Notes: generated from the letters alone by a model not told the origin. 64,000 nucleotides of DNA from Lentibacillus sp. CBA3610 (GCF_013373365.1 NZ_CP035925.1:744001-808000), one strand, 5' to 3'. Shown: positions 7,854 through 18,899, counted from the first letter of the stretch. Program-made: numbers and translations.

Positions 7854-9275
7854 GTGGAAATAATGCTATCCCATTGGTTATACGGTATATTCACATTACT
7901 GATTATTTTAACGATGATTTTCCGAAAAGGTGTTGTTCTGCCGGCATTACTGGGAACATTTGTGATTGCCTGGGTTTATCAGGGCAGTCTAATTGATGGT
8001 TTCACAGCCATATTCAATGCAAATCTGGTGGCAGCAAACGAACTTTTCAATATCTTTTTGATCATTACATTCATGATGGCTTTACTGCACTCTTTACGTG
8101 ACCTTGGTGCAGACCGCAAGATGATTCAGCCGGTTCAGAAGCTTATGGTCAATGGGCATGTTTCGTTTTTTGTACTGGTTGGTGTTACCTATGTCATTTC
8201 ACTGTTTTTCTGGCCGACACCAGCTGTACCGCTCATATGTGCGCTGCTTGTTCCGGCAGCTATAAGGTCCGGTCTGCCAGCGATGACTGCGGCAGTGGCT
8301 GTTGCGTTAGCGGGGCAAGGGATGGCATTGTCGTCTGACTATATCGTACAGGTGGCACCGAATTTGTCAGCAACTTCAGCAGGGATTGATACAGCACTTG
8401 TTGCTGATAGAGCACTTGTCTTATCGTTAATCGCAGGTGGTGTTGCCATAGCACTCGCATATTTGTTTTATCGAAAAACAATTCGTTCAAAAGACAGTGA
8501 GTTGAATGAGATCGAAATGAGACAGATGCAGACGGCAAAGGAATCTGAAAACACTGCAAAGTCTATCCATCTGAATACGTGGAGTAAAGTATTTGCCGTA
8601 TTGGTTCCGATTTCGCTTCTAACAGTTGTTATTTACATGATGTATTCAAAACTGAACGCCGGTCGAATGAGTGGTTTTGAAGGCGGAGATGGCGCTGCTT
8701 TTGTTGGTGGTGTGGCCGTTATATTGCTGTTATTATCGACCGTGGCATTTGGCCGTCAAAAAGCGTTGGATTATATCAGTAATCACATTACGGAAGGGTT
8801 TGTTTTTGCATTTAAAGCGATGGGACCGGTCATTCCAATTGCAGGGTTCTTTTTTCTCGGCAGCTCGGATTTTTCCGGTGACATTCTAGGTATTGAAGAA
8901 AATGCACCTGGGTTACTGTTCGATCTTGTTGAAGCATCACAGCAGTATGTTCCGCAGAGTGCGATACTTGCTGCATTCAGTGTCCTGATCATCGGCATTA
9001 TTACGGGGCTTGACGGATCCGGATTTTCCGGTTTGCCGCTGACCGGTGCCCTCGCTGCATCATTGGAAACCGGTGCAGTTGATGCGGGAACACTTGCTGC
9101 ACTGGGACAATTAGGATCGATTTGGACCGGTGGTGGTACCATTGTTGCCTGGTCATCATTGATTGCCATTGCCGGCTTCTGTGGTGTATCTGTTATGGAT
9201 CTGGTCCGGAAAAACTTTCTGCCGGTCATACTTGGGTTATTTGCCGCGGCACTTATGGCTTTGATTATCTTCTAA
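7854..9275 (+). CDS. polytopic permease, probable organic-anion/ion-transporter superfamily
   Basis: 473 residues with about 11-12 hydrophobic segments. The first half contains FFWPTPAVPLICALLVPAAIR, and the second half contains GLDGSGFSGLPLTGALAAS and SIWTGGGTIVAWSS. These glycine- and small-residue-rich re-entrant-like stretches are of the kind seen in DcuC/TRAP-large-subunit/gluconate-type carriers, but I cannot assign a family or substrate. Start choice: GTG 7854 has GGAAG 8 bases upstream; GTG 7845 overlaps that site and ATG 7863 is rather far. It is a single gene, and an inverted repeat precedes it. Confidence 0.7.
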   Translation: MEIMLSHWLYGIFTLLIILTMIFRKGVVLPALLGTFVIAWVYQGSLIDGFTAIFNANLVAANELFNIFLIITFMMALLHSLRDLGADRKMIQPVQKLMVNGHVSFFVLVGVTYVISLFFWPTPAVPLICALLVPAAIRSGLPAMTAAVAVALAGQGMALSSDYIVQVAPNLSATSAGIDTALVADRALVLSLIAGGVAIALAYLFYRKTIRSKDSELNEIEMRQMQTAKESENTAKSIHLNTWSKVFAVLVPISLLTVVIYMMYSKLNAGRMSGFEGGDGAAFVGGVAVILLLLSTVAFGRQKALDYISNHITEGFVFAFKAMGPVIPIAGFFFLGSSDFSGDILGIEENAPGLLFDLVEASQQYVPQSAILAAFSVLIIGIITGLDGSGFSGLPLTGALAASLETGAVDAGTLAALGQLGSIWTGGGTIVAWSSLIAIAGFCGVSVMDLVRKNFLPVILGLFAAALMALIIF

Positions 9276-9317
9276 AAAGCCTCTGTTTGTAAACTGTATT
9301 ACATTTTAACCTTGTAG

Positions 9318-9486
9318 TCGATACAAACTGCGACATACTGAAAATTATATGAGTGCTGTTATACCGCTCCGGAAATACGCTCCGCTTTCCGCGGGCGGCT
9401 GGTGAGCCTCCTCACGCTGGCGCGCTCCGGGGTCTCACCTATGCCTCTCATCCCGCAGGAGTCTCCGCGTATTTCCTCCGCTGGTT
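9318..9486 (+). repeat. dispersed GC-rich repeat (copy B, well preserved)
   Basis: Order of blocks: GTAGTCGATACAAACTGCGACATA, GAGTGCTG, CCGCTCCGGAAATACGCTCC, GCTTTCCGCGGGCGGCTGG, TGAGCCTCCTC, GGGGTCTCACC, CCGCAGGAGTCTCCGCGTATTTCC. The two ends are partly inverted relative to each other (GGAAATACGC ... GCGTATTTCC), so the element can fold into a long hairpin. The same element occurs at 21277, 21523 and 33560 and, decayed, at 2413 and 45755. Confidence 0.8.
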
Positions 9487-9724
9487 TTGACTTTCTGTAC
9501 ATTTGAATGTCTCTCAGTAGGACAGAACATGACGAAGATGCGGAAAATGAGACACTCCTGTGGAAAAGACAGTATGAAGACACCGCAGTGAGCCGACCTA
9601 AGGAACAAAGGCTAAGAACGCCCGCGTTCTGTGCGGGCGCCTCCGTGACCAACATTCGTGTTAGCCCGCGAGCGGAGGAGGCTGAAGTGTTCCCCGCGGA
9701 AAGGGCGTATTTTTCCGCAGCGAC

Positions 9725-10340
9725 GAACGAGACAGCCACTCTCACGTGCTCTTCTTGCCTGATTTCGTTTCCTTCCGAACGAGACAGTCCCTCTCTCGTG
9801 CTTTTCTTGCCCGATTTCGTTTCCTTCCGAACGAGACAGCCACTCTCTCGTGCTTTTCTTGCCTGATTTCGTTTCCTTCCGATTGAGACAACCTCTCTCA
9901 CGTGCTCTTCTTGCCTGATTTCGTTTCCTTCCGAACGAGACAGCCACTCTCTCGTGCTTTTTCTGCCTGATTTCGTTTCTTCCGATTGAGACAGCCCTCT
10001 CACGTGTTTCTTGCCTGATTTTTTCTTGAACGAGACAGCTACTCTCTCGCTCTTCTTGCTGATTCGTTTCCTTCCAACGAGAGCCACTCCACGTGCTTCT
10101 TCTTGCCGATTTCGTTTCCTTCCGAACGAGACACTCTCACGTGCTCTTCTTCTGATTTGTTTCCTTCCGACAGACAGCCCTTCTCTTGCCGATTTTTTCT
10201 TCCGAACGAGACGCCACTCTACGTCTTTCTTGCCTGATTTCTTCCGAACGAGACAGCCACTCTCACGTGCTTTTTGATTTTCCTTCCGAAGACAGCTACT
10301 CTTCGTGCTCTTCTTGCTTGATTTCGTTTCCTTCCGAACA
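9725..10340. repeat. tandem array of a 52-bp unit, about 12 copies
   Basis: Unit starts GAACGAGACAGCCACTCTC and ends GATTTCGTTTCCTTCC. Starts of successive units: 9725, 9777, 9829, 9881, 9933, 9984, 10028, 10076, 10124, 10169, 10204, 10246, 10288, 10336. The first four intervals are exactly 52 bp, then they shrink to 35-51 bp through scattered small deletions. Within the intact units two variants alternate irregularly (GAACGAGACAGCCAC versus GATTGAGACAACC; CACGTGCTCTTC versus TCGTGCTTTTC). Because 52 is not a multiple of three, long open frames appear on the minus strand but change frame in each unit. Confidence 0.9.
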
Positions 10341-10496
10341 GCAATTGTAAAATGTTTAATAACCCGCTTACCGTTCTTCCAGGAAAATAGACACTGAATA
10401 ATCAGGCTTAAACATGTTAATCCTTCTGGTAAAATGGTTATATAAATAATAGATAGATTAAAGCAATTTACAAAATAAAAGACGGAGGTACCAATA

Positions 10497-11870
10497 TGGC
10501 AAACAGTACTGAAAAAATTGTTCAGGAATCATTGGACGCTTTGATGGATGATGACTTCATTTGCCGGAAATTAAGGGTCAGGCACGAAAGAAAGCTTTTT
10601 CTCCTTGCACTCAATTTTGTCGACCCGAATCATGTTCACAAATCATTTTTTACGTGTAACCCTTGAGAATGGAAAGGTTGAGCGCATTCCGTCATTCCGG
10701 GTTCAGCACAATAATATGTTAGGTCCGTATAAGGGCGGTATTCGTTTCCATGAATCCGTGTCTGAAGATGAAGTGGGTAATTTAGCGGCGCTCATGACTT
10801 TGAAAAATGCCTTGCATGAAGTTCCCTTTGGCGGCGGAAAAGGCGGGGTCATAATAGATCCGAGAGAATACTCAGTCAAAGAATTGAACCTGATATGCCG
10901 GAAATATGTTCAATATTTCAGTGAAATTCTGGGTCCGGATAAGGATATACCGGCACCGGATGTCGGTACTGGCGACCGGGAAATGGATTGGATGATGGGC
11001 GAGTATAAAAGTATCCATCCCGGTAAGCCATATAGAGGAAGTTTCACAAGGTAAAAAGCGTCCTGAATGGCGGTTCTTTGGACGGAATGAAGCAACAGGT
11101 AAAGGTGTTTATTATTCATTCCGATATATGCTCCACGACTTGCCAAAGATCAGGAAAAATGGCTTTCGGAGAGGGATAGTATATTTGCCGAAAACGCCCT
11201 GGAACATGTTGACACAACCTTATCAATCGCTATTCAGGGGTTTGGCAATGTTGGTTCAGTTGCAAGCACTTGAGCCTATCAATGTAACGATTTGAAAAAA
11301 TAAAATAGTGGCAGTCAGTGATCGAAAATGTGACATTGTATAATTCGGATATATCCGAACCTGATTCAATACACACAACATAATGATGGTGACTTCCGAT
11401 AGACGAAGACAGCTGAATAAAGCCGATATCAAGGCAACAGTCCGGGACCGTGACGACCTGTTGACACTTGATGTCGATGCGGTTAATTCTGGGCAGCACT
11501 TGAAGACCAGATTCATCAGGAAACATGAAAAGACGTGAAGGCACGTATTCATCGTTGAAGGCCGCCAACGCACCGGATTACAGGCGGAGCGGATAAATAC
11601 TTGAGTGAAAATGGTGTCATTATCATTCCGGATATTCTCGCCAATGCCGGCGGTGCTATCGTATCCTATCTTGAATGGCTGCAAGGAAGGGAAACACAGT
11701 TCTTGAGTGAAGATGAAGTATTCGACCGGTTGTTTGACCAAATGAAAGAAACCTTCGATACCATTTATCCGGAATTTTTTGGTGACCCTTTTCCATTGCG
11801 GCAAAATTGTTATATCCACGCGGTCATGAAAATTTCGACGATCATTTATCGGCAGGGAAAATTATATTGA
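10497..11870 (+). pseudogene. glutamate dehydrogenase (Glu/Leu/Phe/Val family), many frameshifts
   Basis: Would encode an NAD(P)-linked glutamate dehydrogenase of about 455 residues, joining glutamate breakdown to 2-oxoglutarate. ATG 10497 has ACGGAGG upstream. Recognisable pieces in successive frames: GPYKGGIRFHESVSEDEV, the catalytic-lysine region PFGGGKGGVIIDPRE, and PDKDIPAPDVGTGDREM (10605-11054); NEATGKGVYYSFRYML (about 11090); IAIQGFGNVGSVA, the Rossmann loop (about 11230); and IIIPDILANAGGAIVSYLEW (11601 onward). There are at least six frame changes and the last 20 codons are out of frame. Either a decaying gene or a stretch of poor sequence; see findings. Confidence 0.85.
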
Positions 11871-11883
11871 ACATCATTAGCAT

Positions 11884-11918
11884 AGAAAAGGGCATTCTTT
11901 TACAGGATGTCTTTTTTA
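11884..11918 (+). terminator. probable terminator after the glutamate dehydrogenase gene
   Basis: An imperfect GGGCATTC/GGATGTC stem is followed by T6, a few bases after the end of the dehydrogenase frame. Confidence 0.45.
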
Positions 11919-12123
11919 ATGGGTTATTATCAGTGCTGAAAGTTAAAAATGATCATTGACAACTTTAAATTATTTATGATAGCTTTATTTTTAAATATTT
12001 CTGAATTATACATAATTATGATAAATGCAGTTGAGATTACATACGTATCAGTGTTGTGTCCTGCCGGGATATTATGTAACTGCTTGCATAATGTCTCAGG
12101 GCCTATTTATTAGGAGGGGAAAA

Positions 12124-13383
12124 ATGGAGAAAGTGAAAAATCGCTGGTTAATTGCTTTGTCGGGTTGGCATACATATTGTATCGGATCTGCATATGCCTG
12201 GAGTGTATTCACAAAATCCGATGGCTGATGCGTTTGGCTGGAGCAACAAGCCAGATTTCATTAGCATTCAGGTATTGCCATCTTTCTGCTTGGTTTTCCT
12301 GCAGCTTTATGGGCAAGTTTGTTGAGAAAAAGGGGAACCGCGAATTTCCGGTATGTATCCGCCGTGTTTTTTTTGGCGTTGGGGTAATGGGGACAGGACT
12401 TGCAACGGCTTTTGAATCATTAGCTTTGATGTACTTTTTTTATGGTATCGTTGGCGGAATTGGACTTGGAATAGGCTATATAGCCCCGGTTTCAACGCTT
12501 GTAAAGTGGTTTCCTGATCATCGGGGGCTGGCAACGGGGCTGGCCATAATGGGTTTTGGCTTTGCATCGTTGATCAGCGGTCCTGCCGGAGAGGCTTTGG
12601 TCAGTTCAGTCGGTATTTCAAATACGTTTTATATTTTGGGTGCAAGCTATTTGATTATTATGCTGGCAGCATCACAGTATCTGGCTCCGCCTCCTGAGGG
12701 CTGGCAACCTAAAGGGATGCAGGATGAAAAAAGTGATGAACCAAAGAAAAGAAAGAGGATCTCAAATGACAGCCAATGAGGCAAATTAAGACAAAACTTT
12801 TGGATGTTATGGATGATGCTGTTTTCTTAACGTACAACGGGTATTGCCATCATCTCTCGTCGCATCCAATCGGACAGGAATGACAGGGATGTCAGCCCGT
12901 TACCGGCAACCCATGGTAGGAATCATGGGACTTTTAACGGTGCCGGAAGACTTGGGATGGGCCACTATCTCGGATTATATTGGCAGGCCGAATGTGTATA
13001 CCATATTTTTTGTGATTGGCACTGTTTCATACTTTTTGATGCCGGTTTTAACATCTGTTATTTTATTCCAAATTCTCGTCTATGCGATCGTTTTCCTGTA
13101 TGGTGGCGGTTTGCATCCGTTCAGCTACATTGGACTATTCGAACAAGGCAGGCTGGGTGCTATACATGGTTATATTTTAACTGCTTGGGCAGTCGCCGGC
13201 ATTGTTGGTCCCATGTTGTTGTCATTGATTTATGATAATACCAATAGTTATCAGCTGGTTCTAATTATTTTTGGCGGAATGCACGTTATTTCTTTGATCA
13301 TTTCTCTTTGGATAAGAGGGGTCATGCGAAAAATGAAAGAAGGAAAAATATACACAAACAATACGCAGGCTGCAAATAGTTAA
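12124..13383 (+). pseudogene. OFA-family MFS transporter (oxalate/formate antiporter type), frameshifted
   Basis: Family members exchange small carboxylates such as oxalate and formate across the membrane. The start [18 protein letters not shown] (ATG 12124, AGGAGGGG upstream) and the blocks [44 protein letters not shown] and [11 protein letters not shown] are those of the OFA family. In the second half come SDYIGRPNVYTIFFVIG and GAIHGYILTAWAVAGIVGP. Frame changes occur near 12215, before 12310 and in 12780-12850. The formate dehydrogenase gene follows, which fits formate or oxalate as substrate. Whether it is a true pseudogene or sequence error cannot be settled here. Confidence 0.85.
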
Positions 13384-13541
13384 ATCAGCTCAGATAAACC
13401 TGTTTTAAAAAAGATATTTTCAGTATAAATCATTTGCTTTGCTTTTCCTTTTGCCTTAGTGTGTTATAATATTTGAAAAATACAAAAATGTTTTGTGATA
13501 TTTGTAAAGGATTTCATTATACTTTTTCGGGAGGGGATTAC

Positions 13542-16486
13542 ATGCAGAATCAGGACATGCCGTTGTACCATTAATGGGGAGAATATTTGGCTTCCCGGAC
13601 AAATCTGCTCGATTTGATTACACAACCGGCAAGTTTGTACCGCAAATCTGCTATAATGAGTCACTTGGTCCTGTACAGACATGTGACACGTGTATGATCA
13701 TGGTTGACGGGGAGTTTGCGCGTGCTTTGGTGGAAACAACGGTTAAGGGTGGGATGGGAGTAAATACCGAATGGAAATTGTCAATGCAGCCAAAAGGAAA
13801 GCGCTTGACCGAATTCTGGAAAATCATGAGTTGTATTGTACTGTTTGCGACTATAATAATGGATCCTGTGAAATTCATAATACAGTCGCGGAATTTGGGC
13901 TTGAACACCAATCTCGTCAATTTGAGCCGAAGCCGTATGAAATTGACAACTCGAGTCCGTTTTACCGCTATGACCCGGATCAGTGCATCTTATGCGGACG
14001 CTGTGTGGAAGTCTGTCAGGATGTTCAGGTGAATGAAACGCTTCTGATTGACTGGGAGCGCCAGCAGCCGCGTGTTATTTGGGATAATGATGTGCCAATC
14101 GATCAGTCCTCATGTGTCAGCTGCGGGCAATGTGTGACCGTTTGTCCGTGTAATGCCCTGATGGAAACGTCAATGGTTGGAGAGGCAGGCTATATGACCG
14201 ATCAGAAACCGGGACTCCTGCGCTCGATGATTGATGTGACCAAGAAAGTGGAGACAGGTTATGGTGCGTTAATGGCTGTGTCCGACACTGAGGCTTCAAT
14301 GCGGGAGGAACGCATTGAAAAGACAAAAACCGTCTGTACATACTGTGGTGTTGGATGCACGTTTGATGTCTGGACAAAAGACCGGAAAGTATTGAAAGTC
14401 GAGCCGCAGCAGGACTCGCCGGCTAACGGTATTTCAACATGTATAAAAGGAAAGTTCGGCTGGGATTACGTCAATTCAGATGAACGGCTGACAAAGCCAC
14501 TGATCAGGGAAGGCGATTCATTCGTAGAGGTTGAATGGGAAGAGGCACTGGATTACACAGCCAAGCGTTTTTCCGAAATAAAAGATGATAAAGGTGCCGA
14601 TGCTTTAGGATTTATTGCATCATCAAAGGCTACAAACGAAGAATCATACGTCATGCAAAAATTAGCACGCCAAGTTATCGGCACTAATAATGTTGATAAT
14701 TGTTCACGCTACTGTCAGTCACCGGCCACAAAGGGACTTTTCCGGACGGTCGGCCATGGCGGGGATTCCGGTTCCATTGATGACATTGCTGAAGCTGATA
14801 TGGTTATCACAATCGGATCGAATACCGCTGAATCGCATCCGGTGCTGGCTTCCCGGATCAAGCGCTCACAGAAATTATTCGGGCAGAAGCTTTATGTATT
14901 TGACTTGCGTAAACATGAAATGGGTCAGCGTGCAGATCGCTTTTTCCAGCCAAAGAGCGGAACAGATCTCGTATGGCTGTCTGCGGTCACAAAATACATC
15001 ATCGATCAGGGATGGGAAGATCGTGACTTCATTAATAATTGGGTGAATGACTTTGATGCGTACAAACAATCACTGGAAAAATTCACACTTGACTACGCGG
15101 AGAATTTAACAGGTATTACCAGCGACGATTTGATAGCGATTGCTGAACAGGTTGTCAGTGTCGACAAAGTTGCGATTTGCTGGGCAATGGGGGTAACACA
15201 GCACCAGCTCGGCAGTGATACAAGTACTGCTATTTCCAATTTGCTGCTTGTTACCGGCAACTACATGCGCAATGGAACCGGAGCCTATCCTTTGCGCGGT
15301 CATAACAATGTTCAAGGGTGCAGTGACTTCGGAAGTATGCCGAATTTCTTCCCGGGCTATGAAGAGGTTGCCGACGATGATGTGCGCAAACGTTATGAAG
15401 ATGCCTGGGGCGTAGACATTCCAGCTGATCCGGGGAAAGATAACCACGAAATGATCGGGGCGATTCATGAGGGAAGTCTTCATTCGTTGTATATTCTCGG
15501 TGAGGATACCGGAATTGTTGATGCCAATATTAATTACGTCACCGCCGCTTTTGAAAAACTGGAATTTATGGTTGTTCAGGATTTATTTTTAACTGAAACA
15601 GCGAAGTATGCCGATGTTATTTTGCCTGCCGTGCCAAGCCTGGAGAAGGAAGGAACCTTTACAAATACTGAACGTCGAATCCAACGTTTGTACAAAGCAC
15701 TTAAGGCGAAAGGTGGCTCGCGCCCGGATTGGGCAATCATTATGAATTTGGCTGAAAAACTCGGCTATGACTGGAAATACAACAGCCCATCGGACATTAT
15801 GGATGAGTCAGCATCTCTTGCACCGTTATTTGCCGGTGTCAGCTATGATAGATTGACAGGTTATAATAGTCTGCAATGGCCGGTTGCAGCAGATGGCACT
15901 GATTCACCACTTCTGTTTGTTGACGGGTTTCCGTTTGACGATAACAAAGCAAGACTGTACCCGCTGGATTATGAACTTGTTTACGACACAAACAATGAAT
16001 ACGATTTGCATGTGAATAACGGCAGGGTATTGGAACATTTTCACGAAGGCAATATGACCTATAAATCAGAAGCCATCACTAGTAAAATGCCGACAGCGTT
16101 TATTGAAGTATCACCTGAATTGGCGGAAGAGCGTGGTATCAACGAGGGGGCTGAAGTGAAATTGATATCGGAAGCCGGTGACGTACCGGATCCGTTCACA
16201 TACAGATAGAGTGAGCGGCAAAGAAGTGTATTTGCCATTGAATGATAACGGCAAAACGGCTGTCAACTATTTAACTGATAACAGCGTTGATAAAGATACT
16301 GATACACCGGCATTCAAGGAAATAGCTGTTAAAATGGAAGTGCTTAAGAAAAAAGGTAAAAGTCCGCTGCCGCCGAATAATTACCGGCGGGGAAATCCAC
16401 AGCCGCAAATTGGTGTTAATCCGGAGCGGAAATGGAATCGCAGTGATTATGTTTTCCCGGGAAGCCAGGTGAAACAGCATGGCTGA
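13542..16486 (+). pseudogene. formate dehydrogenase alpha subunit (YjgC/YrhE type), frameshifted
   Basis: Large molybdopterin enzyme oxidising formate to CO2. Domains in order: N-terminal 2Fe-2S ferredoxin-like domain (QICYNESLGPVQTCDTCM), His/Cys cluster region ([19 protein letters not shown]), two 4Fe-4S motifs ([11 protein letters not shown] and [11 protein letters not shown]), then the catalytic part with CTYCGVGC and the active-site RYCQSP. The active-site residue is cysteine (codon 14713-14715), not selenocysteine. Frame breaks lie between 13542 and about 13600, near 13765 and near 16200; the 812-residue central frame (13771-16209) is intact. In the 2Fe-2S domain the usual fourth cysteine (RAC) reads RAL. 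The gene overlaps the DUF1641 gene by 8 bases. MoeA and MoaA at 27-29.5 kb could supply cofactor. Confidence 0.9.
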
Positions 16487-16944
16487 AAAAATATCGAACA
16501 TCAAACGCATGGAAATCTCTGAGGAAACGATTCGAAAGCAACATCTTGATGAAGTGATAACTGCCCTCAGCGAGAATAAGGAAGCGGTTATTAAAGGAAT
16601 CGATTTGCTGGCAACACTGCATTCAAGTGGCACACTGATATGGTCAATGCCTTTGTTAAACATCGTGAGACGCATTGAAAATATTTATGGCCGAGATAAA
16701 TAAACGCAGTATTCCCACTACACTGGAGAACTTGCCCAGGCTGCTTTTGCTTATTGGTGAGCTGAACGTCAAAGATTTGGAACAGTTTGCCGCCCGATTG
16801 AATCATGGTGTCAAAGAAGCCGCAGCTGCAGAGACATCGGATAAGACGTCCTATATGGATCTGATCAAAGCATTGAAGGATCCTGAAATAAATCGGAGTG
16901 TCACCATGCTGCTGCAATTATTGCGCGGGATGGGTAAAGAATAA
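16479..16944 (+). pseudogene. DUF1641 protein (YjgD/YrhD-like) in two frames
   Basis: Partner protein usually encoded next to Bacillus formate dehydrogenases; it has a mainly helical DUF1641 domain and its exact role is unknown. The N-terminal piece (to 16703) has ALSENKEAVIKGIDLLATLHSSG, and the C-terminal piece (16675-16944) has NLPRLLLLIGELNVKDLEQFAARLN and LKDPEINRSVTMLLQLLRGMG, exactly the order expected. A frame change lies between about 16670 and 16700. The combined length of about 155 codons fits the family. The ATGGCTGA start overlaps the fdh stop, so translation is probably coupled. Confidence 0.8.
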
Positions 16945-16951
16945 GCAGACC

Positions 16952-16990
16952 AAACCCCGAAAACTGGTAAAACAGTGATCGGGGTTTTTG
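16952..16990 (+). terminator. terminator of the formate dehydrogenase operon
   Basis: AAACCCCGA pairs with TCGGGGTTT across a 19-base loop and is followed by T5. Confidence 0.88.
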
Positions 16991-17153
16991 ACTACCGGAA
17001 ATATTTCTATCCGGACAATAATTCTTAATATTTACATTTTACTTTTATTGAATTAGAATAGACTTGTATTATTCAAAAAAGTCCTACATATATTATTATT
17101 GGAACGTTTTATAGTTGCAGGCGTTCTAAATCAAATTAAAAGGAGGCCGTAAC

Positions 17154-18899
17154 ATGAGTGGTATTTTAGTAGCGGTTATTGGCCTGGCTGTTTTTGCGCT
17201 CGGCTATCGTTATTATTCAAAATTTGTTGCAGAAAAAATATTCCGGCTTGACCCTGATTATGTAACACCGGCACACCGCTATAAAGACGGTGTCGATTTT
17301 GTACCAACCAACAAATTTGTCTTATGGGGGCACCATTTCACATCGGTTGCCGGTGCCGCACCGATCATGGGTCCGGCGATAGCTGTCTATTGGGGCTGGC
17401 TCCCTGCGCTTTTATGGGTTATATTGGGAACTGTATTCGCTGCCGGCATCCACGATTTTGGAACACTGGCGCTGTCAGTACGAAATAAAGGCCAATCAAT
17501 CGGTACATTGGCCAACAAATTGGTTGGGCAACGGGCAAAAATATTGTTCTTATTTATTATTCTTATTCTCGTATTGATGGTTAACGCCGTATTTGCCTGG
17601 GTTATTGCGAATCTGTTTATTTCGTATCCATCGAGTGTCGTGCCGGTGTTTATTCAGATACCGTTAGCGATTTGGATCGGTTATGCTGTTTACAAGCGCA
17701 AAGCGAAAATGCTTATTCCGTCATTGCTTGCGCTTGGTGTCATGTATCTGACAGCAATTATTGCCAGCCAGGTCGACTTCCTGCAAATTGATATTGTTCA
17801 ATACTTCGGTGGTGAAGGCAGTGAAGGGTTATTCGGGCTTGGCGCCGTTAATAGTGCTTTTCTGATTTGGATTATTATTTTAATGACTTATGTGTACATC
17901 GCTTCAACGTTACCGGTCTGGAAACTGCTCCAGCCGCGTGATTTCATTAATTCACACCAGCTTGTTGTCGGTCTGTCCATTCTGTATTTGGGGCTCTTGT
18001 TTACCAATCCGGAGATTACCGCACCGGCTACAAATTCGGATGCTGATACATCATGGTTCCCGCTTTTATTCATCACAGTCGCTTGTGGTGCGATATCAGG
18101 ATTTCATGGTTTGGTTTCGAGCGGGACATCATCGAAGCAGCTTAACCGGGAAACTGATGCTCGTTTTGTTGGTTATTTTGGAGCGGTTGGTGAAGGTATA
18201 CTGGCGCTGGTTTCAATACTGGCAGTGGTCACGTTCTTTGGCAGCACGAGCGAGTTTTTGGGAACCTACGACAGCTTTGCGACAGCCAATGAAATCGGTC
18301 TGAATATGTTTGTAGAAGGTGCCAGTGTATTGGCGTCCGGCCTGATGATTCCGACTGAAGTTGCTACGACTATTGTAGCGATCATTGTTGTCAGTTTTGC
18401 CGCTACGACATTGGATACCTGCGTGCGTCTGATGCGTTATATTATTTCAGAACTCGGTGTTGAATATAATGTGCCAGCACTTTCCAAAATGCATGTCGCT
18501 ACATCAGTTGCCATTGTCTCCAGTGCGGTTCTGGTATTGATGCCTGAGGGGTCAAGAGGTTTTGGTTCAGGCGGCTATTTGCTTTGGCCATTGTTTGGTA
18601 CGTCGAATCAGCTGCTGGCAGGGATCAGTCTTCTGCTCGTGTCCATTTGGCTTAAAAAACGGGGCAGCAACTATCTGGTAACACTCATCCCGATGATTTT
18701 CGTCATGTTCATGACCTTGTGGGCCATGTTCGAACAGGTGTTGTTTGAATGGTCGTGGTTTGGTACTGATCCATCAGTGTTATTGTTTGCATTGGGATCC
18801 ATCATATTTGTTTTTGCGGTATGGATTGTCTTGACAGCATTCAGTACGTTAACACGTAACATGAATCAGCCGGATGACTTGGATGAGAACGTGAAATAG
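17154..18899 (+). CDS. cstA: CstA-family carbon starvation protein / peptide or pyruvate permease
   Basis: 581 residues with about 16 membrane segments. Family members import peptides or pyruvate when carbon is scarce. Signature blocks: the N-terminal GYRYYSKFVAEKIFRLDPDYVTPAHRY, then VPTNKFVLWGHHFTSVAGAAPIMGPAIAV, and DFGTLALSVRNKGQSIG. AGGAGG is placed correctly before ATG 17154. It is followed by a hairpin without a T run, then by the Cys-Cys small protein and an ArsA-like ATPase, a combination that suggests a functional unit. Confidence 0.92.
   Translation: MSGILVAVIGLAVFALGYRYYSKFVAEKIFRLDPDYVTPAHRYKDGVDFVPTNKFVLWGHHFTSVAGAAPIMGPAIAVYWGWLPALLWVILGTVFAAGIHDFGTLALSVRNKGQSIGTLANKLVGQRAKILFLFIILILVLMVNAVFAWVIANLFISYPSSVVPVFIQIPLAIWIGYAVYKRKAKMLIPSLLALGVMYLTAIIASQVDFLQIDIVQYFGGEGSEGLFGLGAVNSAFLIWIIILMTYVYIASTLPVWKLLQPRDFINSHQLVVGLSILYLGLLFTNPEITAPATNSDADTSWFPLLFITVACGAISGFHGLVSSGTSSKQLNRETDARFVGYFGAVGEGILALVSILAVVTFFGSTSEFLGTYDSFATANEIGLNMFVEGASVLASGLMIPTEVATTIVAIIVVSFAATTLDTCVRLMRYIISELGVEYNVPALSKMHVATSVAIVSSAVLVLMPEGSRGFGSGGYLLWPLFGTSNQLLAGISLLLVSIWLKKRGSNYLVTLIPMIFVMFMTLWAMFEQVLFEWSWFGTDPSVLLFALGSIIFVFAVWIVLTAFSTLTRNMNQPDDLDENVK

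Noticed and set aside
9359-10087. 242-residue minus-strand open frame with Arg/Lys/Ser-rich repeats
   Set aside because: It is the translation of the 52-bp tandem array plus the GC-rich repeat; the unit is not a multiple of three, there is no ribosome site, and other frames are equally open.
9725-10340. CRISPR array
   Set aside because: The whole 52-bp unit repeats; there are no unique spacers, and no cas genes are nearby.
11256-11819. 187-residue minus-strand open frame
   Set aside because: Lies antisense to recognisable glutamate dehydrogenase motifs; composition and lack of a ribosome site mark it as a shadow.
14713-14715. Selenocysteine in formate dehydrogenase
   Set aside because: The active-site codon is TGT (Cys), so no selenocysteine insertion is needed; no SECIS-like hairpin was looked for further.
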